Part shown: in pieces, positions 1-7,966 of the stretch
Layout: each line of letters starts with the position of its first letter
Position numbering within the stretch: position 1 is the first letter of the stretch
NCBI RefSeq assembly: GCF_042650605.1
Contig: NZ_JBHSBN010000022.1
Location: 1 to 64,000, forward strand
Source: Micromonospora_J zhanjiangensis
Lineage (GTDB): Bacteria; Actinomycetota; Actinomycetes; Mycobacteriales; Micromonosporaceae
Length of the DNA: 64,000 nt
Direction of reading: 5' to 3'
The notes under the pieces: generated by a model
The model's input: only the letters and a program-made list of their open reading frames with translations
What the model was told of the DNA's origin: nothing
Database searches by the model: none
Made by a program: the position numbers and the translations under genes

Positions 1-1
1 C

Positions 2-124
2 ACCGCCGCGCGCCTGGTCCACGGCCAACGCCGCCGCCGACTACGCATCCCACCGACCTGGCCCTGGGCCGAACAGATCACCGCCGCGTTCGCCCGGATC
101 GCGGCCATCCCCGCACCCGGCTGA
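2..124 (+). CDS. Transposase C-terminal fragment, IS1380-like (cut by window edge)
   Basis: The frame starting at base 2 is open to a TGA at 122-124 and encodes about 40 residues. They include LRIPPTWPWAEQITAAF, which resembles the C-terminus of IS1380-family transposases (an Arg-rich stretch, then a P-x-x-WPWA motif). The rest of the gene lies outside the window, so I cannot tell whether the element is intact. An IS5-type element begins about 160 bp downstream, so this is a mobile-element-rich spot. Family assignment rests on motif resemblance only. Confidence 0.55.
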   Translation, partial: TAARLVHGQRRRRLRIPPTWPWAEQITAAFARIAAIPAPG

Positions 125-284
125 CCACCACAGCCGCCATCCCACCGACCGGAGGACCCCCAGGAGACCACGCCCACCGCCGCGACAGACGGCCCCTCAC
201 TGCACCCCCGAACCAGATCAATCGGAGACCACCGATCAATCACCCCGGGTCGAAACACCCGACACCAGCCATGAACGATCGAGG
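125..284. other. Gap between two IS elements
   Basis: No gene is seen. The stretch holds a direct repeat GATCAATC either side of GGAGACCACC and ends in CATGAACGATCGAGG just before the IS5 target site. That terminal sequence could be the right end of the upstream IS1380-like element, but the matching left end is outside the window. Confidence 0.3.
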
Positions 285-303
285 CTAGGCCGTGTCTCGC
301 GGA

Positions 304-762
304 TCATGAAGAGCGGTCCGGGACCGCGCGGAGCCAGTCGAGGGTTTCGGCGAGGTCGAGTGTGGCCTGGTAGGACTCGGAAAGCTTGTCGTAGCGGGTC
401 GCCAGGCCACGCCACTGCTTTCGCCTGTTGAACCCTCGCTCGACCTGGTTGCGCTGTCTGTAGCGGTCGGTGTCGAAAGACGGCGGACGCCCACCAGAAG
501 ATCCTTTCTTGGCCCGGTTGGCTTTCTGATCCGTCCGCTCGGGGATCACCGCCTCAATCTTGCGGACACGCAACGCCGCCCGGTTCGCCTTGCAGGAGTA
601 CGCCTTGTCCGCCGACAGCGAGTCCGGACGCTTGCGGGGCCGACCGACCCCACCCGGACGCTTGACCGACACCTGGTCCAGCAACGCGATCAGCTGTTTG
701 GTGTCGGCCACCTGGCCTGGCGTGACCCGCGTGGCGAGCGACCGGCCACGCCCGTCGGTCAT
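304..762 (-). CDS. IS5-type transposase, C-terminal catalytic frame (orfB)
   Basis: 152 residues from the first ATG, but the frame is open back to the slip site at about 843 and encodes LGRSRGGLTTKVHS before that ATG, so this ATG is probably internal. It carries the second Asp (LSADKAYSCKANRAAL) and the catalytic Glu (RQRNQVERGFNRRKQWRGLATRYDKL) of a DDE transposase. With the Asp in the upstream frame the triad is complete. The stop lies just inside the left terminal repeat, as usual for compact IS elements. Confidence 0.85.
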   Translation of the reverse strand: MTDGRGRSLATRVTPGQVADTKQLIALLDQVSVKRPGGVGRPRKRPDSLSADKAYSCKANRAALRVRKIEAVIPERTDQKANRAKKGSSGGRPPSFDTDRYRQRNQVERGFNRRKQWRGLATRYDKLSESYQATLDLAETLDWLRAVPDRSS

Positions 763-779
763 AGAGTGAACCTTCGTGG

Positions 780-1181
780 TCAGTCCCCCACGGGAACGAC
801 CCAGACCTTCCCGTGCCTGCGCCTGCTGCGCATCGAGCCCCCTTTACGAGCTCCCGCGGCATGCTGATGAGCCCGCACCACCGTCGAGTCGACCTGAGCG
901 TGCCAGTCGACGTCACCGTCCGCCTCGGCCACCGCGATCACATGCGCTTTCAACCTCGCCCACGTGCCGTCAACGGCCCACCGGCGGAACCGTCCAGCCA
1001 GGGTCTTCCACGGCCCGTACCGCTCCGGGGCGTCCCGCCACGGCGAGCCCGTACGTTTCACCCAGCAAATACCGTTGATCACCTGCCGGTGATCACGCCA
1101 CTGACCACCCCGAACCGGCTGCTTGGGCAGCAACGGTTCCAAGATCGCCCACTCGTCATCCGTCAGATCAAATCGCGCCAC
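780..1181 (-). CDS. IS5-type transposase, N-terminal frame (orfA)
   Basis: 133 residues. It begins MARFDLTDDEWAILEPLLP, the hallmark of the DUF4096 N-terminal domain of IS427-group IS5 transposases, and contains the first catalytic Asp (VDSTVVRAHQHAAGARKG). After ARKGG the frame runs into family-unlike sequence and stops, while the -1 frame continues with the expected GLTTKVHS. A full transposase of about 292 residues therefore needs a -1 shift near 838-845, where the coding strand reads AAAGGGGG. Programmed frameshifting is established for this IS group. Its use here is inferred. Confidence 0.85.
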   Translation of the reverse strand: MARFDLTDDEWAILEPLLPKQPVRGGQWRDHRQVINGICWVKRTGSPWRDAPERYGPWKTLAGRFRRWAVDGTWARLKAHVIAVAEADGDVDWHAQVDSTVVRAHQHAAGARKGGSMRSRRRHGKVWVVPVGD

Positions 1182-1227
1182 GTAAGGAACAACGAGTCAC
1201 CCCCAAGATCCGCGAGACACGGCCTAG

Positions 1228-1504
1228 GCGTCCGGGCCGATGCAGGGAGCATCGACCCGACGGCCGGCCCGGTCCGACTCGGTGCCCGGCCGCGGCCTGT
1301 CCGCTCCGTACCCGGTCGTCCGGCTCGGCCACGGCGGGCCCGGCGCGGCCGGCGGGCCCCGCGCGGGCCTGGCACGTAGGCTACGGACGTGAGGGACAAC
1401 AGGGACGCCACCACCAGGCACAGCGCGCGGGCCGCCGGGCCCGCCCTCCGGACCGCCCCGGTCGGACGTGGGCGTGGTGACGGCGAACGCAGCGAGGAGA
1501 CCGC
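1228..1504. other. Upstream region of the PAC2 gene
   Basis: No coding sequence recognised. A likely -10 hexamer TAGGCT lies at 1377-1382 (in CACGTAGGCTACGG). The rest is GC-rich with no clear repeat. AGCGAGGAGACCGC at about 1491-1504 supplies the ribosome binding site for the next gene. Confidence 0.4.
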
Positions 1505-2374
1505 ATGACCGAGTTCGACGGGCTGCCCGTCCTACGGTCGCCGGTGGCCATCGCGGCCTTCGAGGGCTGGAACGACGCCGCCGACGCGTCCACCGCCGCC
1601 GTGGAGCACCTGGAGCAGGTCTGGTCGGCCCGCAAGATCACCGAGCTCGACCCGGAGGACTTCTACGACTTCCAGGTCAGCCGGCCGACGATCAACATGG
1701 CCGAGGGTGAGACCCGGCGGGTGGAGTGGCCGACCACGCGGTTCATGGTCGCCAGCCCGGAGGGCACCGACCGGGACGTGGTGCTGATCCGCGGCATCGA
1801 GCCGAGCATGCGCTGGCGCACCTTCTGCGAACAGGTACTGGAGATCTGCCACAGCCTGGAGGTCAACCGGGTGGTGCTGCTCGGCGCGCTGCTCGCCGAC
1901 GTGCCGTACACCCGGCCGTTGCCGATCAGCGGAAGCGCGTCGGACAAGGACTCCGCCGAGCGCTACCAGCTCACCCCCACCCGGTACGACGGCCCGACCG
2001 GCATCGTCGGGGTGCTGCACGACGCCTGCACCCGCGCCGAGGTGGACGCGTTGTCGTTCTGGGTGCACGTGCCGCACTACGCCAACAACCCGCCCTGCCC
2101 GAAGGCGACGCTGGCGCTGCTGCACCGGGTCGAGGAGGTGCTCGACCTGCCGGTGCCGATGGCCGACCTGGCGGAGGAGGCGGCCGAGTGGGAGCAGCGG
2201 GTGAGCACCGCCGCCGAGCAGGACGCCGAACTCGGCGAGTACGTCCGCGAGTTGGAGGAGCGGGTCGGTGACGCCGGGATCAAGCCGCTGACCGGGGACG
2301 AGATCGCCCAGGAGTTCGAGAAGTACCTGCGCCGCCGGGGCGGCTCGGCCGGCCCGACCGCCGGCTCCTGGTGA
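1505..2374 (+). CDS. PAC2 family protein (proteasome-assembly-chaperone-like)
   Basis: 289 residues. The N-terminus (LRSPVAIAAFEGWNDAADASTAAVEHL) matches the PAC2/DUF75 fold seen in actinobacterial proteins of 270-300 residues related to eukaryotic proteasome assembly chaperone 2. The conserved pattern continues with VLIRGIEPSMRWRTF and VVLLGALLADVPYTRP. The C-terminal third is acidic and predicted helical. A good Shine-Dalgarno sits before the ATG. The family is placed with proteasome or nucleotide-related functions, but the bacterial role is not established. It is transcribed toward the aldo/keto reductase gene, with a hairpin between them. Confidence 0.9.
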   Translation: MTEFDGLPVLRSPVAIAAFEGWNDAADASTAAVEHLEQVWSARKITELDPEDFYDFQVSRPTINMAEGETRRVEWPTTRFMVASPEGTDRDVVLIRGIEPSMRWRTFCEQVLEICHSLEVNRVVLLGALLADVPYTRPLPISGSASDKDSAERYQLTPTRYDGPTGIVGVLHDACTRAEVDALSFWVHVPHYANNPPCPKATLALLHRVEEVLDLPVPMADLAEEAAEWEQRVSTAAEQDAELGEYVRELEERVGDAGIKPLTGDEIAQEFEKYLRRRGGSAGPTAGSW

Positions 2375-2390
2375 CGGGCTGACGGTTGAC

Positions 2391-2428
2391 GGGCCGGCCG
2401 GTCGTCAACGCGTACGGTCGGCCGGCCC
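2391..2428. terminator. Hairpin between convergent genes
   Basis: GGGCCGGCCG at 2391-2400 and its exact complement CGGCCGGCCC at 2419-2428 form a 10-bp stem with an 18-nt loop. It lies between the convergent ends of the PAC2 gene (2374) and the aldo/keto reductase gene (2440). There is no T-tract, which is usual for actinobacterial terminators. Confidence 0.55.
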
Positions 2429-2439
2429 GCCACCGGTGA

Positions 2440-3468
2440 TCAGGTCGCCGCGGCCGCCCACTCCGGCTTGACCGCCATCATCCGGGCGGTCTTGCCCGGG
2501 TCCGTGTCGACCAGGTCGCCCAGCACCTCGTCGATCCGGCGCAGTACGTCGTCGGGCAACCGGAGGCCGGCCGCGCCGGCGTTCTCGGTCACCTGCTCCG
2601 GGCGGGACGCGCCGATCAACGCCGCGCACACGCCGGGCCGGTTCAGCACCCAGGCGACGGCGAGTTGCGCCATCGACCGGCCGACCTCGTCGGCGATCGG
2701 GCGCAGCCGCTGCACCCGCTGCAGCAGGTGGTCGCCGAGCACCCGCCGGACGAACACCGGTGACCTGCCGTCCCGGTCGGCCCGGGAACCGGCCGGCGCC
2801 GGCCGACCGGGGTGGTACTTGCCGGTCAGTACGCCTTGGGCGAGCGGCTGGAAGGCGATCTGACCGATCCCCTCGGCCCGGCACAGCGGCAGCACCTCGG
2901 GTTCGATCACCCGCCAGAGCATGTTGTACTGCGGCTGGTTGGCCACGATCCGGTCGCGTAGGCCGAGTTCGCCGGCCAGGTCCAGGGCCGACCGGAGTTG
3001 CGGCGCGGTCCACTCGGAGACGCCGAGATAGCGCACCTTGCCCTGCCGGACCAGGTCGTCGAAGGCGATCAGGGTCTCGTCCAGCGGGGTGCCGTCGTCG
3101 AACCGGTGCGCCTGGTAGAGGTCGACGTAGTCGGTGCCCAGCCGGCGCAGCGAGGCGTGGCAGGACTCCATGACGTGCTTGCGGGACAGGCCCCGGTCGT
3201 TGGGGCCGTCGCCGGTGGGCAGGCAGACCTTCGTGGCGATCTCCACCGACTCCCGGCGTACGCCGCGCAGGGCCTCGCCGAGCAGTTCCTCGGCGGCGCC
3301 CATGGCGTACACGTCGGCGGTGTCGAAGGTGGTGATGCCGGCGTCCAGGGCGGCCCGTACGCAGGCCAGGGCGGCGTCCCGGGCCACCGATTCGCCGTGC
3401 GTGAGCCAGTTCCCGTAGGTGATCTCGCTGATCATCAGGCCGCTGCGGCCGAGGTGGCGATGCTCCAT
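2440..3468 (-). CDS. Aldo/keto reductase (Kv-beta/YghZ-like)
   Basis: 342 residues from the ATG at 3468 (MEHRHLGRSGLMISEITYG). A GTG at 3477 is an alternative but sits inside a perfect palindrome. The aldo/keto reductase tetrad is present: Asp and Tyr in TFDTADVYAMGAAEELLG, Lys in VEIATKVCLP, His in DLYQAHRFDD. The late motif QPLAQGVLTGKYHPGRP is typical of the AKR6/AKR14-like branch. Predicted cytosolic NADPH-dependent carbonyl reductase; the substrate cannot be read from sequence. No strong ribosome binding site precedes either start. The gene is divergent from a GntR regulator, which may control it. Confidence 0.9.
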   Translation of the reverse strand: MEHRHLGRSGLMISEITYGNWLTHGESVARDAALACVRAALDAGITTFDTADVYAMGAAEELLGEALRGVRRESVEIATKVCLPTGDGPNDRGLSRKHVMESCHASLRRLGTDYVDLYQAHRFDDGTPLDETLIAFDDLVRQGKVRYLGVSEWTAPQLRSALDLAGELGLRDRIVANQPQYNMLWRVIEPEVLPLCRAEGIGQIAFQPLAQGVLTGKYHPGRPAPAGSRADRDGRSPVFVRRVLGDHLLQRVQRLRPIADEVGRSMAQLAVAWVLNRPGVCAALIGASRPEQVTENAGAAGLRLPDDVLRRIDEVLGDLVDTDPGKTARMMAVKPEWAAAAT

Positions 3469-3471
3469 GTG

Positions 3472-3489
3472 GATCACCGTACGGTGATC
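3472..3489. promoter_or_regulatory. Perfect 18-bp palindrome at the aldo/keto reductase start
   Basis: GATCACCGTACGGTGATC is identical on both strands. It lies 4 nt upstream of the ATG at 3468 and covers the alternative GTG, so a bound repressor would block transcription start or early elongation. The adjacent divergent gene encodes a GntR/UTRA regulator, a plausible binder. This is inference from position and symmetry. Confidence 0.55.
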
Positions 3490-3569
3490 GGCCGTGGGGC
3501 GGCGTCCCGCGTGTCGGTCCCGGGTGGATCGGCGTGTCGCGTTCCTTCCGGCACATCCCGTAGGCCATC

Positions 3570-3581
3570 CTAGGAACCTAG
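3570..3581. promoter_or_regulatory. Short inverted repeat before the GntR gene
   Basis: CTAGGAACCTAG (5-bp arms, 2-nt centre) lies 18 nt upstream of the GntR start and just before its Shine-Dalgarno GGGGAGG. Position suggests an autoregulatory operator. It is short enough that chance is not excluded. Confidence 0.35.
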
Positions 3582-3599
3582 CTGTGATGGGGAGGACCG

Positions 3600-4391
3600 A
3601 TGCAGATCAATCCGGGCACCGCCGAGTTCCCGCACCGGCAGATCGCCGCGCAGTTGCGGGCGCGCATCCGGCAGGGTGACTGGGCCGCCGGCGAGCGGCT
3701 GCCGTCCATCCCGGCGATGGCCGAGATGTTCGGCGTGGCCAAGCAGACCGTGCAGCGCGCCGTCGACCAGCTCCGGGTGGAGGGCGTACTGATCACCAAG
3801 CCCGGCTCCGGGACGTACGTCCGGGGCACCCGGCGCCGGCTCAACCGGCTCTCCCGCGGCCGGTACGGCGGCTACCGCGGCTACCACGCGGACCTGGCCG
3901 CCCGGTACCGGCAGCAGCTCGTCGAGGTCGGTCGCGCGCCGGCCCCGCCCGAGGTGGCCGACGCGTTCGGCGTCTCCGACGGCACCGAGCTGCTGGTCCG
4001 GCGGCACCTGGTGCGCACCGAGGACGCGCCGGTGGAGATCGGCGCCTCCTGGTTCCGGGTCGCCGACGCCGAGGGCACCTCGCTGGAACGGGCCGAGGCG
4101 TTCGGCCGGCCGCTCTACCAGGAGGCCGAGGAGGAGACCGGCCGGCGGTACGTCACCGCCACCGACACGATCAGCGCCCGGCAACCCAGCCGGGAGGAGG
4201 CCGAGCTGCTGCAGATCCGGCCGGACACGCCGGTGCTGCACCTGCTGCACGTGGCCTACGACGCGGCGCACAAGCCGATCGAGGTGGCCCAGGCGACCTG
4301 GCCGGGACCGATGACCACGCTGACCGAGGAGTACCGGATCCCGGCGCCGACGCCGGAGCCGGACCCCGATCCGGGCCTGGTCCTCGGCTGA
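3600..4391 (+). CDS. GntR family regulator, HutC/UTRA type
   Basis: 263 residues. The N-terminal winged helix-turn-helix spans about residues 8-75 (FPHRQIAAQLRARIRQGDW, GERLPSIPAMAEMFGVAKQT, VLITKPGSGTYVRG). A UTRA effector domain follows at about 95-245 (ELLVRRHLVRTEDAPVEIGASWF and PDTPVLHLLHVAYDAAHKPIE). Such proteins are ligand-responsive repressors, often of sugar or amino-acid genes. The ATG at 3600 has a strong GGGGAGG 4 nt upstream. It is divergent from the aldo/keto reductase and ends about 23 bp from the convergent mshC. The ligand is unknown. Confidence 0.9.
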   Translation: MQINPGTAEFPHRQIAAQLRARIRQGDWAAGERLPSIPAMAEMFGVAKQTVQRAVDQLRVEGVLITKPGSGTYVRGTRRRLNRLSRGRYGGYRGYHADLAARYRQQLVEVGRAPAPPEVADAFGVSDGTELLVRRHLVRTEDAPVEIGASWFRVADAEGTSLERAEAFGRPLYQEAEEETGRRYVTATDTISARQPSREEAELLQIRPDTPVLHLLHVAYDAAHKPIEVAQATWPGPMTTLTEEYRIPAPTPEPDPDPGLVLG

Positions 4392-4414
4392 GCCCGCGCC
4401 GGCCCGGTGATCGC

Positions 4415-5653
4415 CTAGAGGCGGATGCCGAGCAGGGCGTCCACGGTGGCGGCGAACAGGGCGGGCGCCCCGGTGTCGGCGCCGGTGCCGGTCAGCGTGC
4501 CCTCGACCCAGGCGTCCAGCAGCGCCAGCGCGCCCGGGGTGTCGAGATCCTCGGCCAGCCGGGCGCGTACCCCGGCGAGCAGCTCGTCCCCGGACGGCCC
4601 GGCCGGCGCGGTGGCCGCCTCCCGCCAGCGGGCCAGCCGCTCGGTGGCGACCTTGAGCAGTTCGTCGGTCCACGCCCGGTCGGACCGGTAGTGGCCGGCC
4701 AGCAGGGCGAGCCGGACCGCCATCGGGTCCACCCGGTCGGCCCGCAGCCGGGAGACGAAGACCAGGTTGCCGCGGGACTTGGACATCTTCTCGCCGTCCA
4801 GGCCGATCATGCCCGCGTGCACGTAGTGCCGGGCGAACGGCGCGGCGCCGGTCAGCGCCTCCGCGTGCGCGGCCGAACACTCGTGGTGCGGGAAGACCAG
4901 GTCGTTGCCGCCGCCCTGCACGTCGATGGTCTCGCCGAGCAGGTCCAGGGCGATCGAGGCGCACTCGATGTGCCACCCCGGCCGGCCGGGGCCGAGCACC
5001 CCACCGGGCCAGGACGGCTCGCCCTCGCGGACACCGCGCCACAGCAACGGATCGAGCCGGTCCCGCTTGCCGGCCCGGTCCGGGTCGCCGCCGCGTTCGG
5101 CGAAGAACTCCAGCATCCGGTCGCGGTCCAGGTTCGACTCGTAGCCGAACCGCGGCGCGGCGGCGATGTCGAAGTAGACGTCACCGGTGCCGTCGTCGAG
5201 CCGGTACGCGGCGCCGGCGTCCAGCAGCGCGGTCACCCGCTCGGCGATCGCCGGGATGGACTCGACCGCGCCGACGTAGTGCGCCGGCGGGATGATCCGC
5301 AGGCTCTCCATGTCCTCCCGGAACAGGGCGGTCTCGCGCATGGCCAGCACCACCCAGTCCTCACCGTCCCGGGCCGCCCGCTCCAGCAGCGGATCGTCGA
5401 TGTCGGTGACGTTCTGCACGTACGTCACCGGGTGCCCGGCGTCGCGCCACAACCGCTGCACCAGGTCAAAGGTGATCATCGTGGCGGCGTGCCCGAGGTG
5501 GGTGGCGTCGTACGGGGTGATGCCGCAGACGTACATGGTCGCCGCGCCGGTCGGGTCACTCGGGGCGACCGTCTGCCGCGCGGAGTCGTACAACGCGAGC
5601 GGCTGCGCCGTCCCCGGCAGCCGCGGTACCTCGTGGCCCGCCCATGAATCCAT
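4415..5653 (-). CDS. mshC: Cysteine:1-D-myo-inosityl 2-amino-2-deoxy-alpha-D-glucopyranoside ligase (mycothiol ligase)
   Basis: 412 residues, the family's usual length. MshC joins cysteine to GlcN-Ins using ATP, the penultimate step of mycothiol synthesis in the cytosol. It is a class I cysteinyl-tRNA synthetase paralogue. Visible signatures are the zinc-ligand and binding motif MYVCGITPYDATHLGHA with its HIGH variant (HLGH), the block NVTDIDDPLLERA, zinc-site residues in HIECASIA and FPHHECSAAHAEA, and the KMSKS loop in DGEKMSKSRGN. There is no anticodon-binding tail, which separates it from CysS. A leaderless promoter precedes the start. Confidence 0.96.
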   Translation of the reverse strand: MDSWAGHEVPRLPGTAQPLALYDSARQTVAPSDPTGAATMYVCGITPYDATHLGHAATMITFDLVQRLWRDAGHPVTYVQNVTDIDDPLLERAARDGEDWVVLAMRETALFREDMESLRIIPPAHYVGAVESIPAIAERVTALLDAGAAYRLDDGTGDVYFDIAAAPRFGYESNLDRDRMLEFFAERGGDPDRAGKRDRLDPLLWRGVREGEPSWPGGVLGPGRPGWHIECASIALDLLGETIDVQGGGNDLVFPHHECSAAHAEALTGAAPFARHYVHAGMIGLDGEKMSKSRGNLVFVSRLRADRVDPMAVRLALLAGHYRSDRAWTDELLKVATERLARWREAATAPAGPSGDELLAGVRARLAEDLDTPGALALLDAWVEGTLTGTGADTGAPALFAATVDALLGIRL

Positions 5654-5660
5654 GGTCGCC

Positions 5661-5666
5661 AGCCTA
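5661..5666 (-). promoter_or_regulatory. -10 element for leaderless mshC transcript
   Basis: On the minus strand TAGGCT is followed by 7 nt and the mshC ATG (5653). No Shine-Dalgarno is present. A -10 hexamer at this distance is the standard arrangement for leaderless mRNAs in actinobacteria. Confidence 0.6.
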
Positions 5667-5767
5667 ACGACCCGACGGGCCGCTCCCCCGGCCCGGCACC
5701 GGAAGTGATCAAGCCGACAGCGCCGGCCGCCCGGACACCGGCGACGCGATCGCCCCCGGCGGTGGGG

Positions 5768-6586
5768 TCACATCGGCGGCCAGGGCACCGCGGGCCAGTC
5801 CGGCGACGGGGCCGGGAACCGGCTGTCGGTCCGCAGCCGGGCGACCCGGGCGGTCAGCGCGGCGACCTCCCGGACGGTGAGGTGGTCGGCGAGTTCCTCG
5901 CCGAGCGGTCCGGCCAGGCTGCCGGCCAGCCGGCCGAGCATCTCCACCGCGTCCGGCGGCAACTCGCGGCCGGTCCAGCCCCACAGCACGGTACGCAGCT
6001 TGTCCTCGACGTGCAGGCTCACCCCGTGGTCGACCCCGTAGATCCGGTCCTCCGGGCCGACCAGCACGTGCCCGCCCTTGCGGTCGGCGTTGTTGATCAC
6101 CGCGTCGAAGACCACCAACCGGGCCAGCCGCGGATCGTCGGAGTGCGCCAGCGCGTACGGGTTGCCGTCCTCGTCCTCGGCGGCCGCGACCCGGAACCAG
6201 CGCGGCGGCAGGCTGTCCGCCGGTACGAAACCGACGAGCGGTTCCGCGTCGTCGGGTTCGTCGATCCAGAGCTGGCAGGCGCCCGGGCCCAGCGGCCCGT
6301 CCCGCAGCACCGTCGGCGGCACCACGTGCCAGTCCATCGCGTGCGAGATCAGGTACGCGCTGACCTCCCGACCGGCCAGCGTGCCGTCCGGGAAGTCCCA
6401 CAGCGGCCGCTCGCCGCGGATCGGCTTGTAGACGCATCGGCGGGTCACCCCGTCCAGGGTCAGGAATCCGCGCAGGGTGGTGTTGGAGGCGTCGACCAGC
6501 CGACCCTCCAGTTCGAACTCGCCGCCGCGCAGCAGCCGCAGGGCGTCCGGCTCGTCGAGCACCGGTTGCACGGACTCCGCGGTCAC
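5768..6586 (-). CDS. SCO1664 family protein (PI3/PI4-kinase-like fold)
   Basis: 272 residues, GTG start that overlaps the upstream TGA (GTGA). It belongs to the actinobacterial SCO1664 family, distantly related to PI3/PI4-kinase and HipA-like kinases. Kinase-like features are YKPIRGERPLWDFPDG (nucleotide-binding Lys), VVFDAVINNADRKGGHVL (catalytic-loop-like D...N..D..GGH) and IYGVDHGVSLH (metal-binding-like Asp). It is the last gene of a widely conserved trio with DUF3090 and an MSMEG_4193-type phosphatase. The substrate is unknown. Confidence 0.85.
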   Translation of the reverse strand: MTAESVQPVLDEPDALRLLRGGEFELEGRLVDASNTTLRGFLTLDGVTRRCVYKPIRGERPLWDFPDGTLAGREVSAYLISHAMDWHVVPPTVLRDGPLGPGACQLWIDEPDDAEPLVGFVPADSLPPRWFRVAAAEDEDGNPYALAHSDDPRLARLVVFDAVINNADRKGGHVLVGPEDRIYGVDHGVSLHVEDKLRTVLWGWTGRELPPDAVEMLGRLAGSLAGPLGEELADHLTVREVAALTARVARLRTDSRFPAPSPDWPAVPWPPM

Positions 6587-7170
6587 CGGTGGTAGCCGTT
6601 GTGCCGCGGGCAGAGGTGGCCCGCGGGGTCGAGCGGTTGGCCGCAGAGCGGGCAGGGCGGGCGACCGGCCGCCACCACCCGACGGGCCCGTTCGATGAAC
6701 TCGCGGGCGGCCTGCGGGGTCAGCCGCACCCGGAGCCGGTCGAGATCCTCGTCCGGCTCGTCCTCGTCCTCGTCCTCGACCTCCTCGGCGACCCCGGTCA
6801 GCTCGGCCTCCGACTCGGACTCGGTCTCGCCGGCCTCGATCGCCTCGATCACCACGGTCGCGGTGTCGACGTCGAAGGCCAGGCCGAGGGTGCCGACCCG
6901 GAACTCCTCCTCGACCGGCGTGTCGAGGGGCTCGTTGTCGGACCCGGCGGCCACCGACTCCGGCAATTCCACCCCGAACCGGCGGCTGGCCTCGGTCAGC
7001 AACTCCTCGAGCTTCTCGGCCAGCAGGGACACCTGAACCTTCTCCAGCGCGACGCTGACCAGCCGGCCCCCGCCGCGCGCCTGGAGGAAGAACGTCCGTT
7101 CTCCGGGCGGCCCCACGGTCCCTGCGACGAACCGCTCCGGCGGCTCGAAGGCGTGCACCTGGTGGGTCAT
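6583..7170 (-). CDS. DUF3090 family protein
   Basis: 195 residues from the ATG at 7170 (MTHQVHAFEPPERFVAGTVG). The N-terminal part matches DUF3090 (GPPGERTFFLQARGGGRLVSVALEKVQVSLLAEKLEELL). The middle is strongly acidic (ETESESEAELTG, VEDEDEDEPDED). The C-terminus carries CPLCGQPLDPAGHLCPRHNG, a likely zinc ribbon (C-x2-C...C-x2-H). It overlaps the next gene by 4 nt. Function is unknown; the fixed association with SCO1664 and a phosphatase suggests a common process. Confidence 0.88.
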   Translation of the reverse strand: MTHQVHAFEPPERFVAGTVGPPGERTFFLQARGGGRLVSVALEKVQVSLLAEKLEELLTEASRRFGVELPESVAAGSDNEPLDTPVEEEFRVGTLGLAFDVDTATVVIEAIEAGETESESEAELTGVAEEVEDEDEDEPDEDLDRLRVRLTPQAAREFIERARRVVAAGRPPCPLCGQPLDPAGHLCPRHNGYHR

Positions 7171-7177
7171 ACCCACG

Positions 7178-7183
7178 ACCCTA
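7178..7183 (-). promoter_or_regulatory. -10 element for leaderless DUF3090 gene
   Basis: TAGGGT on the minus strand, then 7 nt, then the ATG at 7170. This spacing argues for the ATG over a GTG at 7176 and for a leaderless transcript. Confidence 0.55.
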
Positions 7184-7273
7184 TCCGGCCCGTCACGGCG
7201 CCGCGCGGCGCACCGACCCGAATCGCCGCCCCGGCGGTGCCGCCCGCCGTCGGCCCGGGGGTCGGGGTGCCGC

Positions 7274-7960
7274 TCACCGGCCCGATCCCCCGGCGCCGCC
7301 GCCGACCGGGGCGTCGGATTCGGCCGCGGCGGCCGGCGGCGCGACCAGGTTGGTCAGGTCCCCGCCGGTGTCGTTGGCGCGCAGCACGAACGGTCGGGTC
7401 GGGGTGTAGCGGATCGCGGTCACCGACCCCGGGTCGGCCACGATCCGCTGGAACTGGTCGAGGTGCAGACCCAGGGCGTCCGCCACTATGGCCTTGATCA
7501 CGTCGCCGTGCGTACAGGCGAGCCAGATCGCCTCCGGTCCGTGCCGTTCGGTCAGCCGGGCGTCCCAGCCACGGACCGCGGCCACGGCCCGGGCCGCCAT
7601 CGCCGCCATCGCCTCCCCGCCGGGGAACACCACGGCGCTCGGGTGCTGCTGCACCACCGGCCACAGTGGATCCTTGGCCAGCTTCTCCAGCGGCTGGCCC
7701 TCCCAGTCGCCGTACCCGCACTCGACCAGGCCGTCCTCCACCACCGGGGCGGCACCGGGCAGCGCCAGCTCCAGGGTCTGCCGGCACCGGATCAACGGGC
7801 TGGTGACCACCGCCGCCAGCGGCAGGCCGGCCAGCCGCTGGCGGACGGCGACCGCCTGGGCGCGGCCGGTGTCGTCCAGCTCGACCGGTTGGCGGCCGGC
7901 CAGGCCGCCCTCGGCGTTCGAGGTGGTCCGGCCGTGTCGCAGGAGCAGGAGGGTCGCCAC
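7274..7960 (-). CDS. Histidine phosphatase family protein, MSMEG_4193 type
   Basis: 228 residues, GTG start. The phosphoglycerate-mutase-like signature LLLLRHGRTTSN supplies the catalytic His, with SPLIRCRQT, VECGYGDWEGQPL and the second His in WLACTHGDVIKAIVADAL. The MSMEG_4193 subfamily is a partner of DUF3090 and SCO1664 proteins, which follow here in the same direction. Predicted cytosolic phosphomonoesterase; substrate unknown. On the minus strand TAGGGT stands 6 nt before the GTG with no Shine-Dalgarno, so this message too looks leaderless and separately promoted. Its stop is 97 bp before the DUF3090 promoter. Confidence 0.9.
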   Translation of the reverse strand: MATLLLLRHGRTTSNAEGGLAGRQPVELDDTGRAQAVAVRQRLAGLPLAAVVTSPLIRCRQTLELALPGAAPVVEDGLVECGYGDWEGQPLEKLAKDPLWPVVQQHPSAVVFPGGEAMAAMAARAVAAVRGWDARLTERHGPEAIWLACTHGDVIKAIVADALGLHLDQFQRIVADPGSVTAIRYTPTRPFVLRANDTGGDLTNLVAPPAAAAESDAPVGGGAGGSGR

Positions 7961-7966
7961 GCCACC

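Larger units (their letters stand above)
287..1225 (-). mobile_element. Complete IS5-type insertion sequence (IS427-like group)
   Basis: Perfect terminal inverted repeats are visible at 285-305 and 1207-1227: CCGTGTCTCGCGGATC on the left and its exact complement on the right. Each is bounded by CTAG, a palindrome that fits the short C/TTAG/A-type target duplicated by IS427-group elements. Exact ends are ambiguous by 2 nt because CTAG is self-complementary. The element is about 0.94 kb and carries a two-frame transposase on the minus strand. Identical ends and a retained DDE triad suggest a recent, possibly still active insertion. Confidence 0.9.
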
